Positions 25,083 to 34,015 of a DNA stretch of 42,878 bases are shown one piece after another; positions within the stretch are counted from its first letter, which is position 1; every line of letters begins with the position of its first letter. Origin of the DNA: Bacillota bacterium (GTDB lineage: Bacteria > Bacillota > Bacilli > ZCTH02-B2); assembly GCA_017577895.1 (NCBI GenBank), contig PKQY01000013.1, positions 1 through 42,878 on the forward strand, read 5' to 3'. Position numbers and translations under genes: made by a program. The notes under the pieces were generated by a model, which saw only the letters and a program-made list of their open reading frames with translations, ran no database searches and had not been told where the DNA came from.

Positions 25083-26858
25083 TCATCCTTGTTTTTCCAT
25101 TTCCCGCTTCCACTGTTGCGCCCGCCGCAACATGTTTTCTGCTTGGGCCAACGTCAGGTCCGACACATGATCGCCTTCCATCATGCGGGCCAGCGCGTGG
25201 ACCCGCTCATTCCAATTGAGCTCGTGGACCCGGGAAGCCACTGCCGCCGGTCCCGTTTCTTTTTCCACCAAGAAATGGACATCGGCCATGCAGACGACCT
25301 GGGGCTGGTGGGAGATGCACAACACTTGTTGCTGCCTTGACAATTGACACAGCTTTTCCGCCACGGCTTGGGCACTTTGACCCGACACGCCGGTGTCGAT
25401 CTCATCAAACACAATCGTCACCGCATCGTCCGAAACGGCGCGGTCTTCATCGATCATCGCGACGTCCGGTGATGTAACGACGGTCTTCAAAGCCAACATC
25501 AGCCGGGACAGTTCGCCGCCCGACGCCACTTTGACCAACGGCAACAGTTCGGGGGCACCGTTGGGGGCGACGAGAAATTGGACATCGTCCATGCCGTCGC
25601 CGTCCAGCCGGCGGACCGGATCCGCTCCGTCGGCGGCGCGGGGTGTTACCTGGATGACGAATTGAAAATTTTCCAATTGCAGTTCATTTAACGCTTGCTG
25701 AATGCGGGGCGTCAACGCTTGAGCCACGCGGCGCCGGGCCTCGGAGACGGCGGCCGCAAGGCGGAGCAATTGGGCTTCATCTTCCTCCAATCGGCGTTTC
25801 AGTTCCTCCAGTCGCTCTTCCCGATGCTCCAACCAATGCAGTTCTTGTTCGATGTGTTGGGCATAGGCCAGGATGTCGGCGATGGAATCGCCGTACTTTC
25901 GTTTTAGTTGTTTGATGAGTGCGATTCGTTCTTCAATTTCCGACAGACGTTCGGGATCCGAATAGACCGTTTCTTTCCGCCGGCGCAGCTCGATCATCGC
26001 TTCTTCCGCAACAAAAAACGCTTGTTGCAGCAATTCCACCAGCGGCGCCGCCTCACCGTCGTAAGGGACAATTTGCTGCACGTGATCCAACGCCGCGGCC
26101 AACTGATCGGTCGCACCGCCGTCAGCAGCCAAGAGGTGATAGGCGCTGTTGAAGGCATGAACAATTTTTTCCGCATGTGCCAATTTTTTTTGTTCCTCCA
26201 ACAGCTGCTCTTCTTCGTGAACCGACAGTGCTGCCGAGCGGATTTCTTCCAGCTGGAAGCGATACAAATCTTGCTGTCGCAAGGCCTGCTTTTCTTGGGC
26301 CAGAAGCTGTTCGTATTCTTCTTGGCGCCGCCGGTACGTTTTCCAAAGGCGGCGGTAGGCGTCCAACCGTTGTTTTTCCTCATCCGGCAACAGCCCATCC
26401 AGCCATTGGCGCTGCTCGTGGGGCGCAAAAAACTGTTGACTTTCGTGCTGGCGGTATGTGTTGACAAGGCGCTTTCCCAACTGCCGCAACAGGCTCAGTG
26501 GCACAAGATGCCCGTTGACGCGGCAGACGCTGCGGCCTTGCCGGGTCAGTTCCCGCTGAATGACGAGGGAATACGTCTGTCCGTCTGCCTCCGGCTCTTC
26601 TTCCACCCCGGCCGCCTGCAAAATTTCCCGGACGGGATGGGCGGCGGAATACGTAAACAGCGCCTCCAACTGGCTTTTGTCCGCACCGTGGCGGATGAAA
26701 TCGGCGGAGCCCCGTTGACCGAGCAACAGTTGCAAGCCGTCGAGAATGACCGATTTGCCGGCGCCCGACTCGCCGGTCAAAACGTGCAAACCGCGCCCAA
26801 AGGCCAAATGCAATTCTTCAAACGTGACAAACTGCTTCAAATGCAACGCTGCCAGCAT
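25083..26858 (-). CDS. recN: DNA repair protein RecN
   Basis: This SMC-like ATPase acts early in double-strand-break repair. The 591 residues have a Walker A GESGAGKS at 29-36, a long glutamine/glutamate-rich coiled-coil centre, the ABC signature VASGGELSRLML and the Walker B region TIVFDEIDTGVSG near the C terminus. ATG 26858 is preferred over GTG 26867 because AGGTGAGG precedes it and the GTG lies in that site. It starts 12 bases after argR, the classical argR-recN pair. Confidence 0.95.
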   Translation of the reverse strand: MLAALHLKQFVTFEELHLAFGRGLHVLTGESGAGKSVILDGLQLLLGQRGSADFIRHGADKSQLEALFTYSAAHPVREILQAAGVEEEPEADGQTYSLVIQRELTRQGRSVCRVNGHLVPLSLLRQLGKRLVNTYRQHESQQFFAPHEQRQWLDGLLPDEEKQRLDAYRRLWKTYRRRQEEYEQLLAQEKQALRQQDLYRFQLEEIRSAALSVHEEEQLLEEQKKLAHAEKIVHAFNSAYHLLAADGGATDQLAAALDHVQQIVPYDGEAAPLVELLQQAFFVAEEAMIELRRRKETVYSDPERLSEIEERIALIKQLKRKYGDSIADILAYAQHIEQELHWLEHREERLEELKRRLEEDEAQLLRLAAAVSEARRRVAQALTPRIQQALNELQLENFQFVIQVTPRAADGADPVRRLDGDGMDDVQFLVAPNGAPELLPLVKVASGGELSRLMLALKTVVTSPDVAMIDEDRAVSDDAVTIVFDEIDTGVSGQSAQAVAEKLCQLSRQQQVLCISHQPQVVCMADVHFLVEKETGPAAVASRVHELNWNERVHALARMMEGDHVSDLTLAQAENMLRRAQQWKREMEKQG

Positions 26859-26870
26859 GGGCCTCACCTG

Positions 26871-27317
26871 TCATAACAATTCCAAAATGTACTCCGCCAC
26901 TTTTTCGGTCTTTTGGCGATCACGGCAAATGATCAAAATCGTGTCGTCACCGCCGATGGTGCCCATCACTTCCGGCCAATCTAACAAGTCGATCAGGGCG
27001 GCGACACTGTGGGCGTTGCCCGGCAACGTCTTTAAGACGAGAAAATGATCCGTGTAATCCAGTTTGACAAAACTATCTTCCAGCGCCCGGCGCAACTTTT
27101 GCAGCGCACTGCCCCTTCTTTCCCCCGGCAATGCGTACTTGTACCGGCCGTCGGCGGTCGGTATTTTGACTAGGCCCATGTCTTTGATGTCGCGGGAAAT
27201 GGTCGCCTGGGTGACCGAAAATCCCGCTTGCCGCAACGCTTCGGCCAATTCTTCCTGGGTTTCAATATCTTTTTCCGCAATGATCTCGCGAATTTTCAAT
27301 CGCCTTTTGGCCTTCAC
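26871..27317 (-). CDS. argR: Arginine repressor
   Basis: This hexameric arginine-responsive regulator of arginine synthesis and breakdown has 148 residues. The N-terminal winged helix contains ETQEELAEAL and the recognition helix VTQATISRDIKDMGL. The C-terminal arginine-binding/oligomer domain contains GNAHSVAALIDLL and GTIGGDDTILIICR. The GTG start overlaps the nadK stop (GTGA), so the two are coupled. Confidence 0.95.
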   Translation of the reverse strand: MKAKRRLKIREIIAEKDIETQEELAEALRQAGFSVTQATISRDIKDMGLVKIPTADGRYKYALPGERRGSALQKLRRALEDSFVKLDYTDHFLVLKTLPGNAHSVAALIDLLDWPEVMGTIGGDDTILIICRDRQKTEKVAEYILELL

Positions 27318-28195
27318 TTCCCATTCCCATCCTCTAATTCTCTCATTTGTCCTTGTAATTTCTCCCGGACCACTTCAAAAAACGTATTTTCCCGCCACTT
27401 GATGAGCAGCGTTGTATACGGGGATTTCCGCACCAAAATGCGATCCCGCTGCTGCAACTGAACGCCGAGCTGTCCGTCCACCGTCAAGCCGAGGTCTTCG
27501 TGATCGGACAACACTTCGATTTCCACCACATCATTGGGCGCCAGCACGATGGGGCGGGCCGTCAACGTGTGGGGGGCGATGGGGGTAAACAAGAGCACTT
27601 CCACATTGGGACTAATAATGGGACCACCCGCCGACAACGAATAGGCGGTAGAACCGGTGGGACTGGAAATCAACACCCCGTCCCCCGAATATTTGCCTAA
27701 AAACGTGCCGTTGACCAACACTTTGTTGGTCACCATGCGCGAAAAGGAGCCTTTGGCGATACCAACATCGTTCAAGGCGTGAAACGAACGGACGAGTTGG
27801 CCTTGACGGAAAAGCTGCGTCTCCAACATCATCCGTTCTTCCACGATGTACTTTCGTGCCAAAATTTGTTGGACGCTTTCAGCCAAGTTATGCGGTTCGG
27901 CTTCCGACAAAAATCCGAGATGACCGAGATTGATGCCGAGAATCGGAATCGGATACGGCGCCAAGGCACGAGCCACACTCAACAATGTCCCGTCGCCGCC
28001 CAGCACGAAGACGAGATTGACCTGGGGATAGAACTGTTCCAACGGCAGGGCTAAATCTTCCCGCGCCAAAAATTCCGCCGATCTTTTTTCCAGAACCGGT
28101 GCACAGCCGTATTGTTGCAACAGAGAAACTAATTCGCTGGCGACTTCCCGTGCATGGGGCTTGGTGGGGTTGACGTAAATCCCGATATTGACCAT
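27314..28195 (-). CDS. nadK: NAD kinase
   Basis: This phosphorylates NAD to NADP. The 293 residues carry the GGDGT motif (66-70), the LNDVGIAKG segment that stands for the NE/D motif, and the glycine-rich SPTGSTAYSLSAGGP catalytic region. ATG 28195 has GAGGTGA overlapping the tlyA end. nadK between tlyA and argR is common in thermophilic Bacilli and Clostridia but not in Bacillus subtilis, where nadK is elsewhere. Confidence 0.95.
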   Translation of the reverse strand: MVNIGIYVNPTKPHAREVASELVSLLQQYGCAPVLEKRSAEFLAREDLALPLEQFYPQVNLVFVLGGDGTLLSVARALAPYPIPILGINLGHLGFLSEAEPHNLAESVQQILARKYIVEERMMLETQLFRQGQLVRSFHALNDVGIAKGSFSRMVTNKVLVNGTFLGKYSGDGVLISSPTGSTAYSLSAGGPIISPNVEVLLFTPIAPHTLTARPIVLAPNDVVEIEVLSDHEDLGLTVDGQLGVQLQQRDRILVRKSPYTTLLIKWRENTFFEVVREKLQGQMRELEDGNGK

Positions 28196-28199
28196 CTCG

Positions 28200-29069
28200 T
28201 CACCTCATTGCATCTGACCCGTCTGACCGCAAGGGGGCTGATGAAGCGGACAGTTGTTGATGCGCGGCGGAAACGACTTCTTGGACTTTGGATAAAGGAA
28301 CGGCCGCCGGAGGTTCATCAGGTTCAAACCGATGCAGCGCCAAAAATTCGATGTTCCCGTCCCCGCCCTTAATCGGCGAATAGGTCAAACCTTCGAGATG
28401 GAAACCGTGGCTGGAAAGATTCTCCAAAAGCGGGTGCAAAACGTCGACATGGACCGCCGCATCTTTGATGACCCCTTTTTTCCCCACTTGTTCTCTTCCG
28501 GCCTCGAACTGGGGTTTGAGCAGCGTAATGACGTGCGCGCCCGCCGGCAAAAACGTAGCCAGAACCGGAAAAAGCAAGCGAACCGAAATGAAAGACACGT
28601 CCATGGTGACCCAATCGGGCAACCCGTGAACAAGCCGTTCCGGTTGAAAATGGCGAAAGTTGGTCCTTTCCATGACGACGACCCGCGGGTCTTGACGCAA
28701 TTTCCAATCCAACTGGCCGTAACCGACATCCACGGCATACACGAGGCGGGCACCGTGTTGCAAGGCACAGTCGGTAAACCCGCCGGTGGAGGCGCCGACG
28801 TCCAACACGACGGCCCCCTCCAGGGAAATGCCGAAAGTCTGAAGGGCTTTTTCCAGTTTCAAACCGCCTCGGCTGACGTACGGACAGACTTCACCCCGAA
28901 TTTCTACCGTGGCGTTCACCGGTACTTTGGTGCCCGCTTTCTCCACCCGCTGGCCGTTCACATACACGATACCGGCCATCACGGCGGCTTGGGCTTTCTG
29001 CCGGGACGGCATCAGTCCTTGTTCCACCAGACACTGATCGATGCGTATTTTTTTGGTCTGCTCGGTCAC
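28200..29069 (-). CDS. tlyA: TlyA-family rRNA 2'-O-methyltransferase
   Basis: The 289-residue protein has an N-terminal S4 RNA-binding domain (IRIDQCLVEQGLMPSRQKAQ) followed by an FtsJ/RrmJ-like SAM methyltransferase domain (VLDVGASTGGFTDCAL, then MDVSFIS). Homologues methylate riboses in 16S and 23S rRNA. The start is GTG 29069, 22 bases after dxs. An upstream in-frame start at 29150 lies inside dxs and is rejected. The last ~35 residues are low-complexity and less conserved. Confidence 0.9.
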   Translation of the reverse strand: MTEQTKKIRIDQCLVEQGLMPSRQKAQAAVMAGIVYVNGQRVEKAGTKVPVNATVEIRGEVCPYVSRGGLKLEKALQTFGISLEGAVVLDVGASTGGFTDCALQHGARLVYAVDVGYGQLDWKLRQDPRVVVMERTNFRHFQPERLVHGLPDWVTMDVSFISVRLLFPVLATFLPAGAHVITLLKPQFEAGREQVGKKGVIKDAAVHVDVLHPLLENLSSHGFHLEGLTYSPIKGGDGNIEFLALHRFEPDEPPAAVPLSKVQEVVSAAHQQLSASSAPLRSDGSDAMR

Positions 29070-29091
29070 ACATCTTCGCCTGCCTTTGGCT

Positions 29092-30981
29092 TCAGGCACG
29101 CCACACATCGGGCCGTTGTTGAAACAACAATTGTTGCACGCGGAGCGCACAGTCTTCCGGCGTCAAGCGAACCTCTTTCCGCAACTGGGCCGTACTGCCG
29201 TGCTCGATGAAGCGATCGGGCAAACCGATGATTTCCACCTGCACGTCCCACTTTTGATCGGCGTACCATTCCAAGACCGCACTTCCAAATCCGCCCAGCC
29301 GCGTGGCCTCTTCCAACGTCACCACCAAATGGTGATCTTTGGGTAACGCCGCCAACCGTTCCTCATCCATCGGCTTGAGGAATCGGGCGTCAATGACCGT
29401 CGGTTCAATGCCGTGTTGCCGCAACAAGTCGGCGGTCTTCAAAGCCACTTCCACCATCGGTCCGACGGCCAAAAGCGCCACCCGTTTCCCTTTCCGCAAC
29501 ACTTCCCACTGGCCGATGGGGATCGCCCGGGGCTCTTCCGGTTCCAGGCCCAGTCCGTTGCCGCGGGGATAGCGGACCGCCACCGGCCCGTCGCAGTGAT
29601 ACAAGGCCGTATACACCATATGGCGCAACTGGTTTTCGTCCCGCGGCATCATCACCGTCATATTGGGGATGACCCGCAAGAAGGCGATGTCAAACACGCC
29701 CTGGTGGGTGTCGCCGTCGGCGCCGACCAGGCCGGCCCGGTCCACCATGAAGACGACGTGCAAATTTTGCCGACAAATGTCGTGAATGACTTGGTCGTAC
29801 GCCCGCTGCAAAAACGTCGAATAAACGGCAAACACCGGCTTAAAGCCCTGGGTGGCCAATCCGCCGCAAAACGTCGTAGCGTGTTGTTCGGCAATGCCCA
29901 CGTCAAAGAAGCGCTCCGGATATTTTTCCGCAAACAGATCCAAGCCGGTTCCTCCGGCCATGGCCGCGGTCACGGCCACGATGCTCGGATCATTGGCGGC
30001 CAACTGCACGAGCGTCTTGGCCATCACGCTGCTGTAAGAGGGGGCCGCGGACGTCTTCAGTACTTCGCCAGATTCGATCTTGTACGGGCTGATGCCGTGG
30101 TACTTAACCGAGTCTTTTTCCGCCGGTGCGTAGCCTTTTCCTTTGACCGTCACGACGTGCACCAACGTCGGTTTGTCCAGCCGTTTGGCCTGTTGCAGCG
30201 TCGTCAACAGTTCGTCAAACGAATGTCCATTGACCGGTCCCAAGTACGTCAGACCGAGTTCTTCAAACCAAATGCCGTCCAACACCAAATATTTCAACGT
30301 GTCCTTCAGCCGTTCCGCCGTTTTGGCCAGCGTCTCGCCGATGGCCGGCACCCGTTTCAACAGCCATTCCAATTCGTCTTTGGCGCGGGTGTAATGTTTG
30401 TCGGTCCGCAGGCGCCCCAAATAATGGTGCAGAGCCCCGACGTTTCGGGAGATGGACATCTCGTTGTCGTTGAGGACGACAATGATCTTCCGCTTTTCGT
30501 GGCCAATGTGGTTCAACGCTTCCAAGGCCATGCCGCCGGTCAGCGCGCCGTCGCCGATGACGGCCACCACGTCGTACTTTTCTTTTTTCAAATCCCGGGC
30601 CACCGCCATGCCCAACGCCGCCGACAAAGACGTGCTGCTGTGGCCGGTTTCCCACACGTCGTGTTCCGATTCGGAACGCTTGGGAAATCCGCTTAACCCT
30701 TTGTATTGCCGCAACGTGTCAAATTGGTCTTTGCGGCCGGTCACGATTTTGTGGATGTAACTTTGGTGGCCCACATCCCAGATGATTTTGTCTTTTGGAG
30801 AATCAAATAAAATATGTAATGCCAGCGTCAATTCTACCACGCCTAAATTCGGCGCCAGGTGTCCGCCGGTCACTGACAATTTTTCAATCAGGAACTGCCG
30901 GATCTCTTGCGCCAATTGGGGCAATTGGTGACGAGGCAACTTCTTCAATTCGGCCGGGGATTGAATTTGGTCCAGGAGCAT
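29092..30981 (-). CDS. dxs: 1-deoxy-D-xylulose-5-phosphate synthase
   Basis: This is the entry enzyme of the MEP isoprenoid pathway, condensing pyruvate and glyceraldehyde-3-phosphate with thiamine diphosphate. The 629 residues show H41 (GGHLAPN), the ThDP motif from GDG 143-145 to N171, and the catalytic Glu region DVGIAEQHATTF. Two ATGs follow GGAGGAA. The second (30981) has eight bases of spacing and fits homologues (MLLDQIQSP), while the first (30987) is too close. It lies near ispA, which uses the pathway's C5 products, but behind its own promoter. Confidence 0.95.
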   Translation of the reverse strand: MLLDQIQSPAELKKLPRHQLPQLAQEIRQFLIEKLSVTGGHLAPNLGVVELTLALHILFDSPKDKIIWDVGHQSYIHKIVTGRKDQFDTLRQYKGLSGFPKRSESEHDVWETGHSSTSLSAALGMAVARDLKKEKYDVVAVIGDGALTGGMALEALNHIGHEKRKIIVVLNDNEMSISRNVGALHHYLGRLRTDKHYTRAKDELEWLLKRVPAIGETLAKTAERLKDTLKYLVLDGIWFEELGLTYLGPVNGHSFDELLTTLQQAKRLDKPTLVHVVTVKGKGYAPAEKDSVKYHGISPYKIESGEVLKTSAAPSYSSVMAKTLVQLAANDPSIVAVTAAMAGGTGLDLFAEKYPERFFDVGIAEQHATTFCGGLATQGFKPVFAVYSTFLQRAYDQVIHDICRQNLHVVFMVDRAGLVGADGDTHQGVFDIAFLRVIPNMTVMMPRDENQLRHMVYTALYHCDGPVAVRYPRGNGLGLEPEEPRAIPIGQWEVLRKGKRVALLAVGPMVEVALKTADLLRQHGIEPTVIDARFLKPMDEERLAALPKDHHLVVTLEEATRLGGFGSAVLEWYADQKWDVQVEIIGLPDRFIEHGSTAQLRKEVRLTPEDCALRVQQLLFQQRPDVWRA

Positions 30982-31102
30982 CCGCATTTCCTCCTTATTG
31001 TCGTTCGAAAAAACGCCCCTTTGGCTTAGCCACCTTAACTTTTACCGAAAAGATCCGGTTCTGTAAATAGTTTAACAAAAAAATGAAAAAGATAATGGAA
31101 AA

Positions 31103-31121
31103 GGAGTGGGGTCACCACTCC
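31103..31121 (-). terminator. Hairpin with T-run after the DUF1657 gene
   Basis: GGAGTGG (31103-31109) pairs with CCACTCC (31115-31121) around a five-base loop. In the minus sense TTTTCC and further T-runs follow; in the plus sense ATTTTT follows, so it could work both ways. It also falls just after the -10 of the presumed dxs promoter, so it would form the 5' end of that transcript. Confidence 0.6.
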
Positions 31122-31134
31122 ATTTTTGACGCCT

Positions 31135-31164
31135 ATTATAGCACAGGGCCGAGGCGAGGCACAA
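31135..31164 (-). promoter_or_regulatory. Extended -10 sigma-A promoter of dxs
   Basis: Read leftward: TTGTGC (31164-31159), an 18-base spacer and a perfect TATAAT (31140-31135) preceded by TGC, an extended -10. It starts inside the space between DUF1657 and dxs. A weaker pair, TTTACA-17-TAAAAG (31067-31039), lies closer to dxs. Confidence 0.75.
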
Positions 31165-31171
31165 CGAAACC

Positions 31172-31381
31172 TCATCCGCCTTGCCGATACTGGGGTTCTT
31201 CCTGCTCAATATAATTCATGCGGCTTTGCAGCGAACTGACGACGTTTTCCATAGTCTGGGCCAATTGTTGATACATTTGTTTCGCCTGTTGATCTTGCGT
31301 TTCAAGGGCAAACGTCTTCAGGTTCGCTTTCACGCTTTCAGCCGAGGCGATGGTCTGTTGCATCTTCGTCCCGATGGTCAC
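31172..31381 (-). CDS. DUF1657 family small protein
   Basis: The 69-residue, highly polar helical protein begins MTIGTKMQQTIASAESVKANL and ends EQEEPQYRQGG, the DUF1657 pattern. In Bacilli such genes often accompany spoVA-like spore-membrane genes, but none is adjacent here. Start GTG 31381 has GGGAGGTGAAG upstream. That ribosome binding site lies wholly in the right arm of a hairpin (31391-31421). It lies 81 bases after ispA. Confidence 0.78.
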   Translation of the reverse strand: MTIGTKMQQTIASAESVKANLKTFALETQDQQAKQMYQQLAQTMENVVSSLQSRMNYIEQEEPQYRQGG

Positions 31382-31390
31382 GTTGCTTCA

Positions 31391-31421
31391 CCTCCCTTTT
31401 TAGCTTTCCCGAAAAGGGAGG
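31391..31421 (-). promoter_or_regulatory. Hairpin masking the DUF1657 ribosome binding site
   Basis: In the minus sense CCTCCCTTTT (31421-31412) pairs over ten bases with AAAAGGGAGG (31400-31391) across an 11-base loop. The right arm contains the GGGAGG Shine-Dalgarno core, which ends ten bases before the GTG. There is no T-run, so it is not a terminator. Confidence 0.6.
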
Positions 31422-31462
31422 GGCAATGCTTGCAAAATTTAGCGGCCTGAATCAAGAACCGT

Positions 31463-32380
31463 TTAAGACAGCCGTTCGGCCAAGCGGTTGGCGATCTCCA
31501 ACAGCCACTGTCCTTGGATGTTCACCGCTTGGAGCGCCTGTTTGGCCGCTTCCGTATGTTCCTGCACGAGGCGCACGGTCTGCTCCACGCCAAACAGCCG
31601 CGGATACGTCAGCTTGCCCGCCCGTTGATCGCTGCCGGCCGTTTTGCCCATGAGGGCCGTTTCACCGGTCAAGTCCAACAAGTCGTCCCGGATCTGGAAC
31701 GCCAATCCGAGGTGCAGCCCGTATACTGACAACGCGTGAAGCTGTTGGGCATTGGCCTGCCCCAACAGGCCGCCGATCCGGACACAGGCGCGAATGAGGG
31801 CCGCCGTTTTTTTCCGATGGATCTGCTCCAACAAGGAAGCGGCGTCGCCCTCTACCGGCACGCCACTGCCGTCAGCGGCGCGCAAATCGAGCACCTGTCC
31901 TCCCACCATTCCCGCCGGCCCTGCGGCCCAGGACAGTTCTTCCATCACCTGGAGGACGATGTCGGCATCGACGTCCTGTTCCCGGCCAGCCCGGGCGATC
32001 AGCGTAAAGGCGTGGGTCAACAGCGCGTCGCCGGCCAAAATGGCCATCGCCTCGCCGAACACTTTGTGATTCGTGGGCTTTCCGCGGCGGAAATCGTCGT
32101 CGTCCATGGCCGGCAAATCATCGTGAATCAACGAATACGTATGCACCAACTCAATGGCCGCCGCAAAAGGCAGCCACTTTTCCCATTGGCCGCTGACCGC
32201 TTCTGCCGCCGCCAACGTCAGCAAGGGGCGAATGCGTTTCCCGCCGGCCAGCAACGAATAGTTCATGGCTTCCCGCAACACGGGCGGCACCTCTTGCCGA
32301 AAATCCGGCCTGTCCCCCAATTGCTCTAAAAACCGGTTGATGGCGTCCACGCGCACGCGCAAATAAGCATCGAGTGTCAA
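31463..32380 (-). CDS. ispA: Farnesyl diphosphate synthase
   Basis: This makes C15 farnesyl-PP from IPP and DMAPP. The 305 residues have the first aspartate-rich motif DDLPAMD (87-93), the second DDLLD (232-236) and the GGKRIRP IPP-binding segment (46-52). Tyr82, five residues before the first motif, matches the chain-length residue Tyr81 of Geobacillus FPP synthase, which supports a C15 product. The TTG start overlaps the xseB stop (TTGA). Confidence 0.93.
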   Translation of the reverse strand: MTLDAYLRVRVDAINRFLEQLGDRPDFRQEVPPVLREAMNYSLLAGGKRIRPLLTLAAAEAVSGQWEKWLPFAAAIELVHTYSLIHDDLPAMDDDDFRRGKPTNHKVFGEAMAILAGDALLTHAFTLIARAGREQDVDADIVLQVMEELSWAAGPAGMVGGQVLDLRAADGSGVPVEGDAASLLEQIHRKKTAALIRACVRIGGLLGQANAQQLHALSVYGLHLGLAFQIRDDLLDLTGETALMGKTAGSDQRAGKLTYPRLFGVEQTVRLVQEHTEAAKQALQAVNIQGQWLLEIANRLAERLS

Positions 32381-32628
32381 TCGGAATCCTCCTCATGGAA
32401 CGGACGCACTTGCCATTCTTGGTTTTCCTTGACCAGCACCTCGATTTTGCGGCCCACATCGGCCAGCTTCTGATGGCACAGCCGAGCCAACTGCATGCCT
32501 TCCTGAAACAAAGCGATGGACTGTTCCAGCGGAATTTCGCCTTGTTCCAGTTTTTCGACGACTTCTTCCAGCCGACGCATGGCCTCGTCAAACGACAACT
32601 GCTCCAGCTCGCACTTATCCTGTTGCAC
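32377..32628 (-). CDS. xseB: Exodeoxyribonuclease VII small subunit
   Basis: The 83-residue helical protein has the family core SFDEAMRRLEEVVEKLEQGE, IPLEQSIALFQEGMQL and LCHQKL. Several copies bind the C-terminal helix of XseA. Start GTG 32628 lies 14 bases inside the xseA end, with GGAGGTGAGA upstream. It overlaps ispA by four bases. Confidence 0.92.
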   Translation of the reverse strand: MQQDKCELEQLSFDEAMRRLEEVVEKLEQGEIPLEQSIALFQEGMQLARLCHQKLADVGRKIEVLVKENQEWQVRPFHEEDSD

Positions 32629-34015
32629 TCTCCGTCTCACCTCCGGCCCGGTCCAACTCTCCCATTTCCGCCGACGGCGGCTCTTGGATGCTGTACACTT
32701 GGCAATCCAACACACCGTCGCGCAACCGGACTTTCAACAGTTCCCCAAGATGCACTTGGCGTGTGGAGCGCACCAACGTCCCGGTCTCGGAATAAACGAG
32801 GGCATACCCCCGCTGCATCACTTTCAATGGACTGAGGGCGTCCATTTGGCGCAAATGGACGGCTAAACGGTGTTGATTTCGTTCCAAATGGCTTTGCACG
32901 CCCCGTTCCAATCGATACCGGAGCAACTGCAGCCGTTCCGACTCCCGACTCAGGCGGACGCCGGGATGCAGGCGGGAAAGGCGGTGTTCCGCCTGTTGCA
33001 GCGAGACGGTGGCCCTATGGACCCGCGCCTGCAATGCGAAACGAAGCCGGTCCAACAAATGATCGAGCCGTTGTTCCTGGCGGCCGATGAGCATCTCCGG
33101 CCGCCGCAAGGAGGTGGATTGCTCGATGCGCTGCAACCGTTCCGTCTCCTGAGCCAGCCGTCGGTGGATGGCCCGGACCAAGCGGGTGTGCCATTGATCG
33201 ATGCGGGCGACGATTTCGCTATAAAGGGGCACCGCCAACTCGGCGGCGGCCGTCGGCGTCGCAGCCCGTACGTCGGCCGCAAAGTCGGCAATGGTCACAT
33301 CGGTTTCGTGTCCCACCGCCGAAATGACCGGAATTTTGGAAGCAGCGATGGCCCGGACGACGGCTTCTTCATTGAACGCCCACAATTCTTCGATGGAACC
33401 GCCGCCTCGGCCGACGATGAGCACGTCGGCCTCCTGTCGCCGGTTCATGATTTCTAACGCCTGCACGATGGTGGGGACTGCCCGCTCGCCTTGCACTTCT
33501 ACCGGTGCGATGATGATGCGCGCGACCGGGTAACGCCGTTGGATGGTGGTGATGATGTCCCGAATGGCCGCCCCCGACAATGAGGTGATCACGCCGATGA
33601 CCCGCGGAAAGGACGGCAGCGGTTTTTTTCGCTCGGGGGCAAAAAGGCCTTCAGCCGCCAGACGTTTTTTCAACTGTTCAAAGGCCAAGTACAAACTGCC
33701 CATCCCATCGGGTTGCATGGCCGTGACATACAACTGGTACTGCCCGTCCCGTTCATAGACGCTCACCGTACCCCGGGCCAACACCTTCATGCCGTCTTCC
33801 GGCCGAAAGGTGAGGAAGCGGTTATACCCGGCAAACATGACGGCCCGAATTTTGCTCGTTTCATCTTTCAGCGTGAAATACATATGTCCCCGACGGTGAT
33901 GGGTAAAGTTCGAAATCTCCCCTTGCACCCAAACGTCCTTCAGTCGCGGCTCTTGTTCAATGCGGCTGCGGATAATCTGGGTCAGCTCACTGACCGAATA
34001 CGCCTCGACCATCAT
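32615..34015 (-). CDS. xseA: Exodeoxyribonuclease VII large subunit
   Basis: This is the catalytic subunit of the single-strand-specific bidirectional nuclease. The 466 residues hold an OB-fold ssDNA-binding domain (about 1-100, with WVQGEISNFTHHRRGHMYF), the catalytic domain (GVITSLSGAAIRDIITTI, VGRGGGSIEELWAFNEE, SAVGHETDVTIADFAAD), then long arginine-rich helices and a C-terminal beta segment. ATG 34015 overlaps the folD stop as ATGA. Confidence 0.94.
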   Translation of the reverse strand: MMVEAYSVSELTQIIRSRIEQEPRLKDVWVQGEISNFTHHRRGHMYFTLKDETSKIRAVMFAGYNRFLTFRPEDGMKVLARGTVSVYERDGQYQLYVTAMQPDGMGSLYLAFEQLKKRLAAEGLFAPERKKPLPSFPRVIGVITSLSGAAIRDIITTIQRRYPVARIIIAPVEVQGERAVPTIVQALEIMNRRQEADVLIVGRGGGSIEELWAFNEEAVVRAIAASKIPVISAVGHETDVTIADFAADVRAATPTAAAELAVPLYSEIVARIDQWHTRLVRAIHRRLAQETERLQRIEQSTSLRRPEMLIGRQEQRLDHLLDRLRFALQARVHRATVSLQQAEHRLSRLHPGVRLSRESERLQLLRYRLERGVQSHLERNQHRLAVHLRQMDALSPLKVMQRGYALVYSETGTLVRSTRQVHLGELLKVRLRDGVLDCQVYSIQEPPSAEMGELDRAGGETESATG

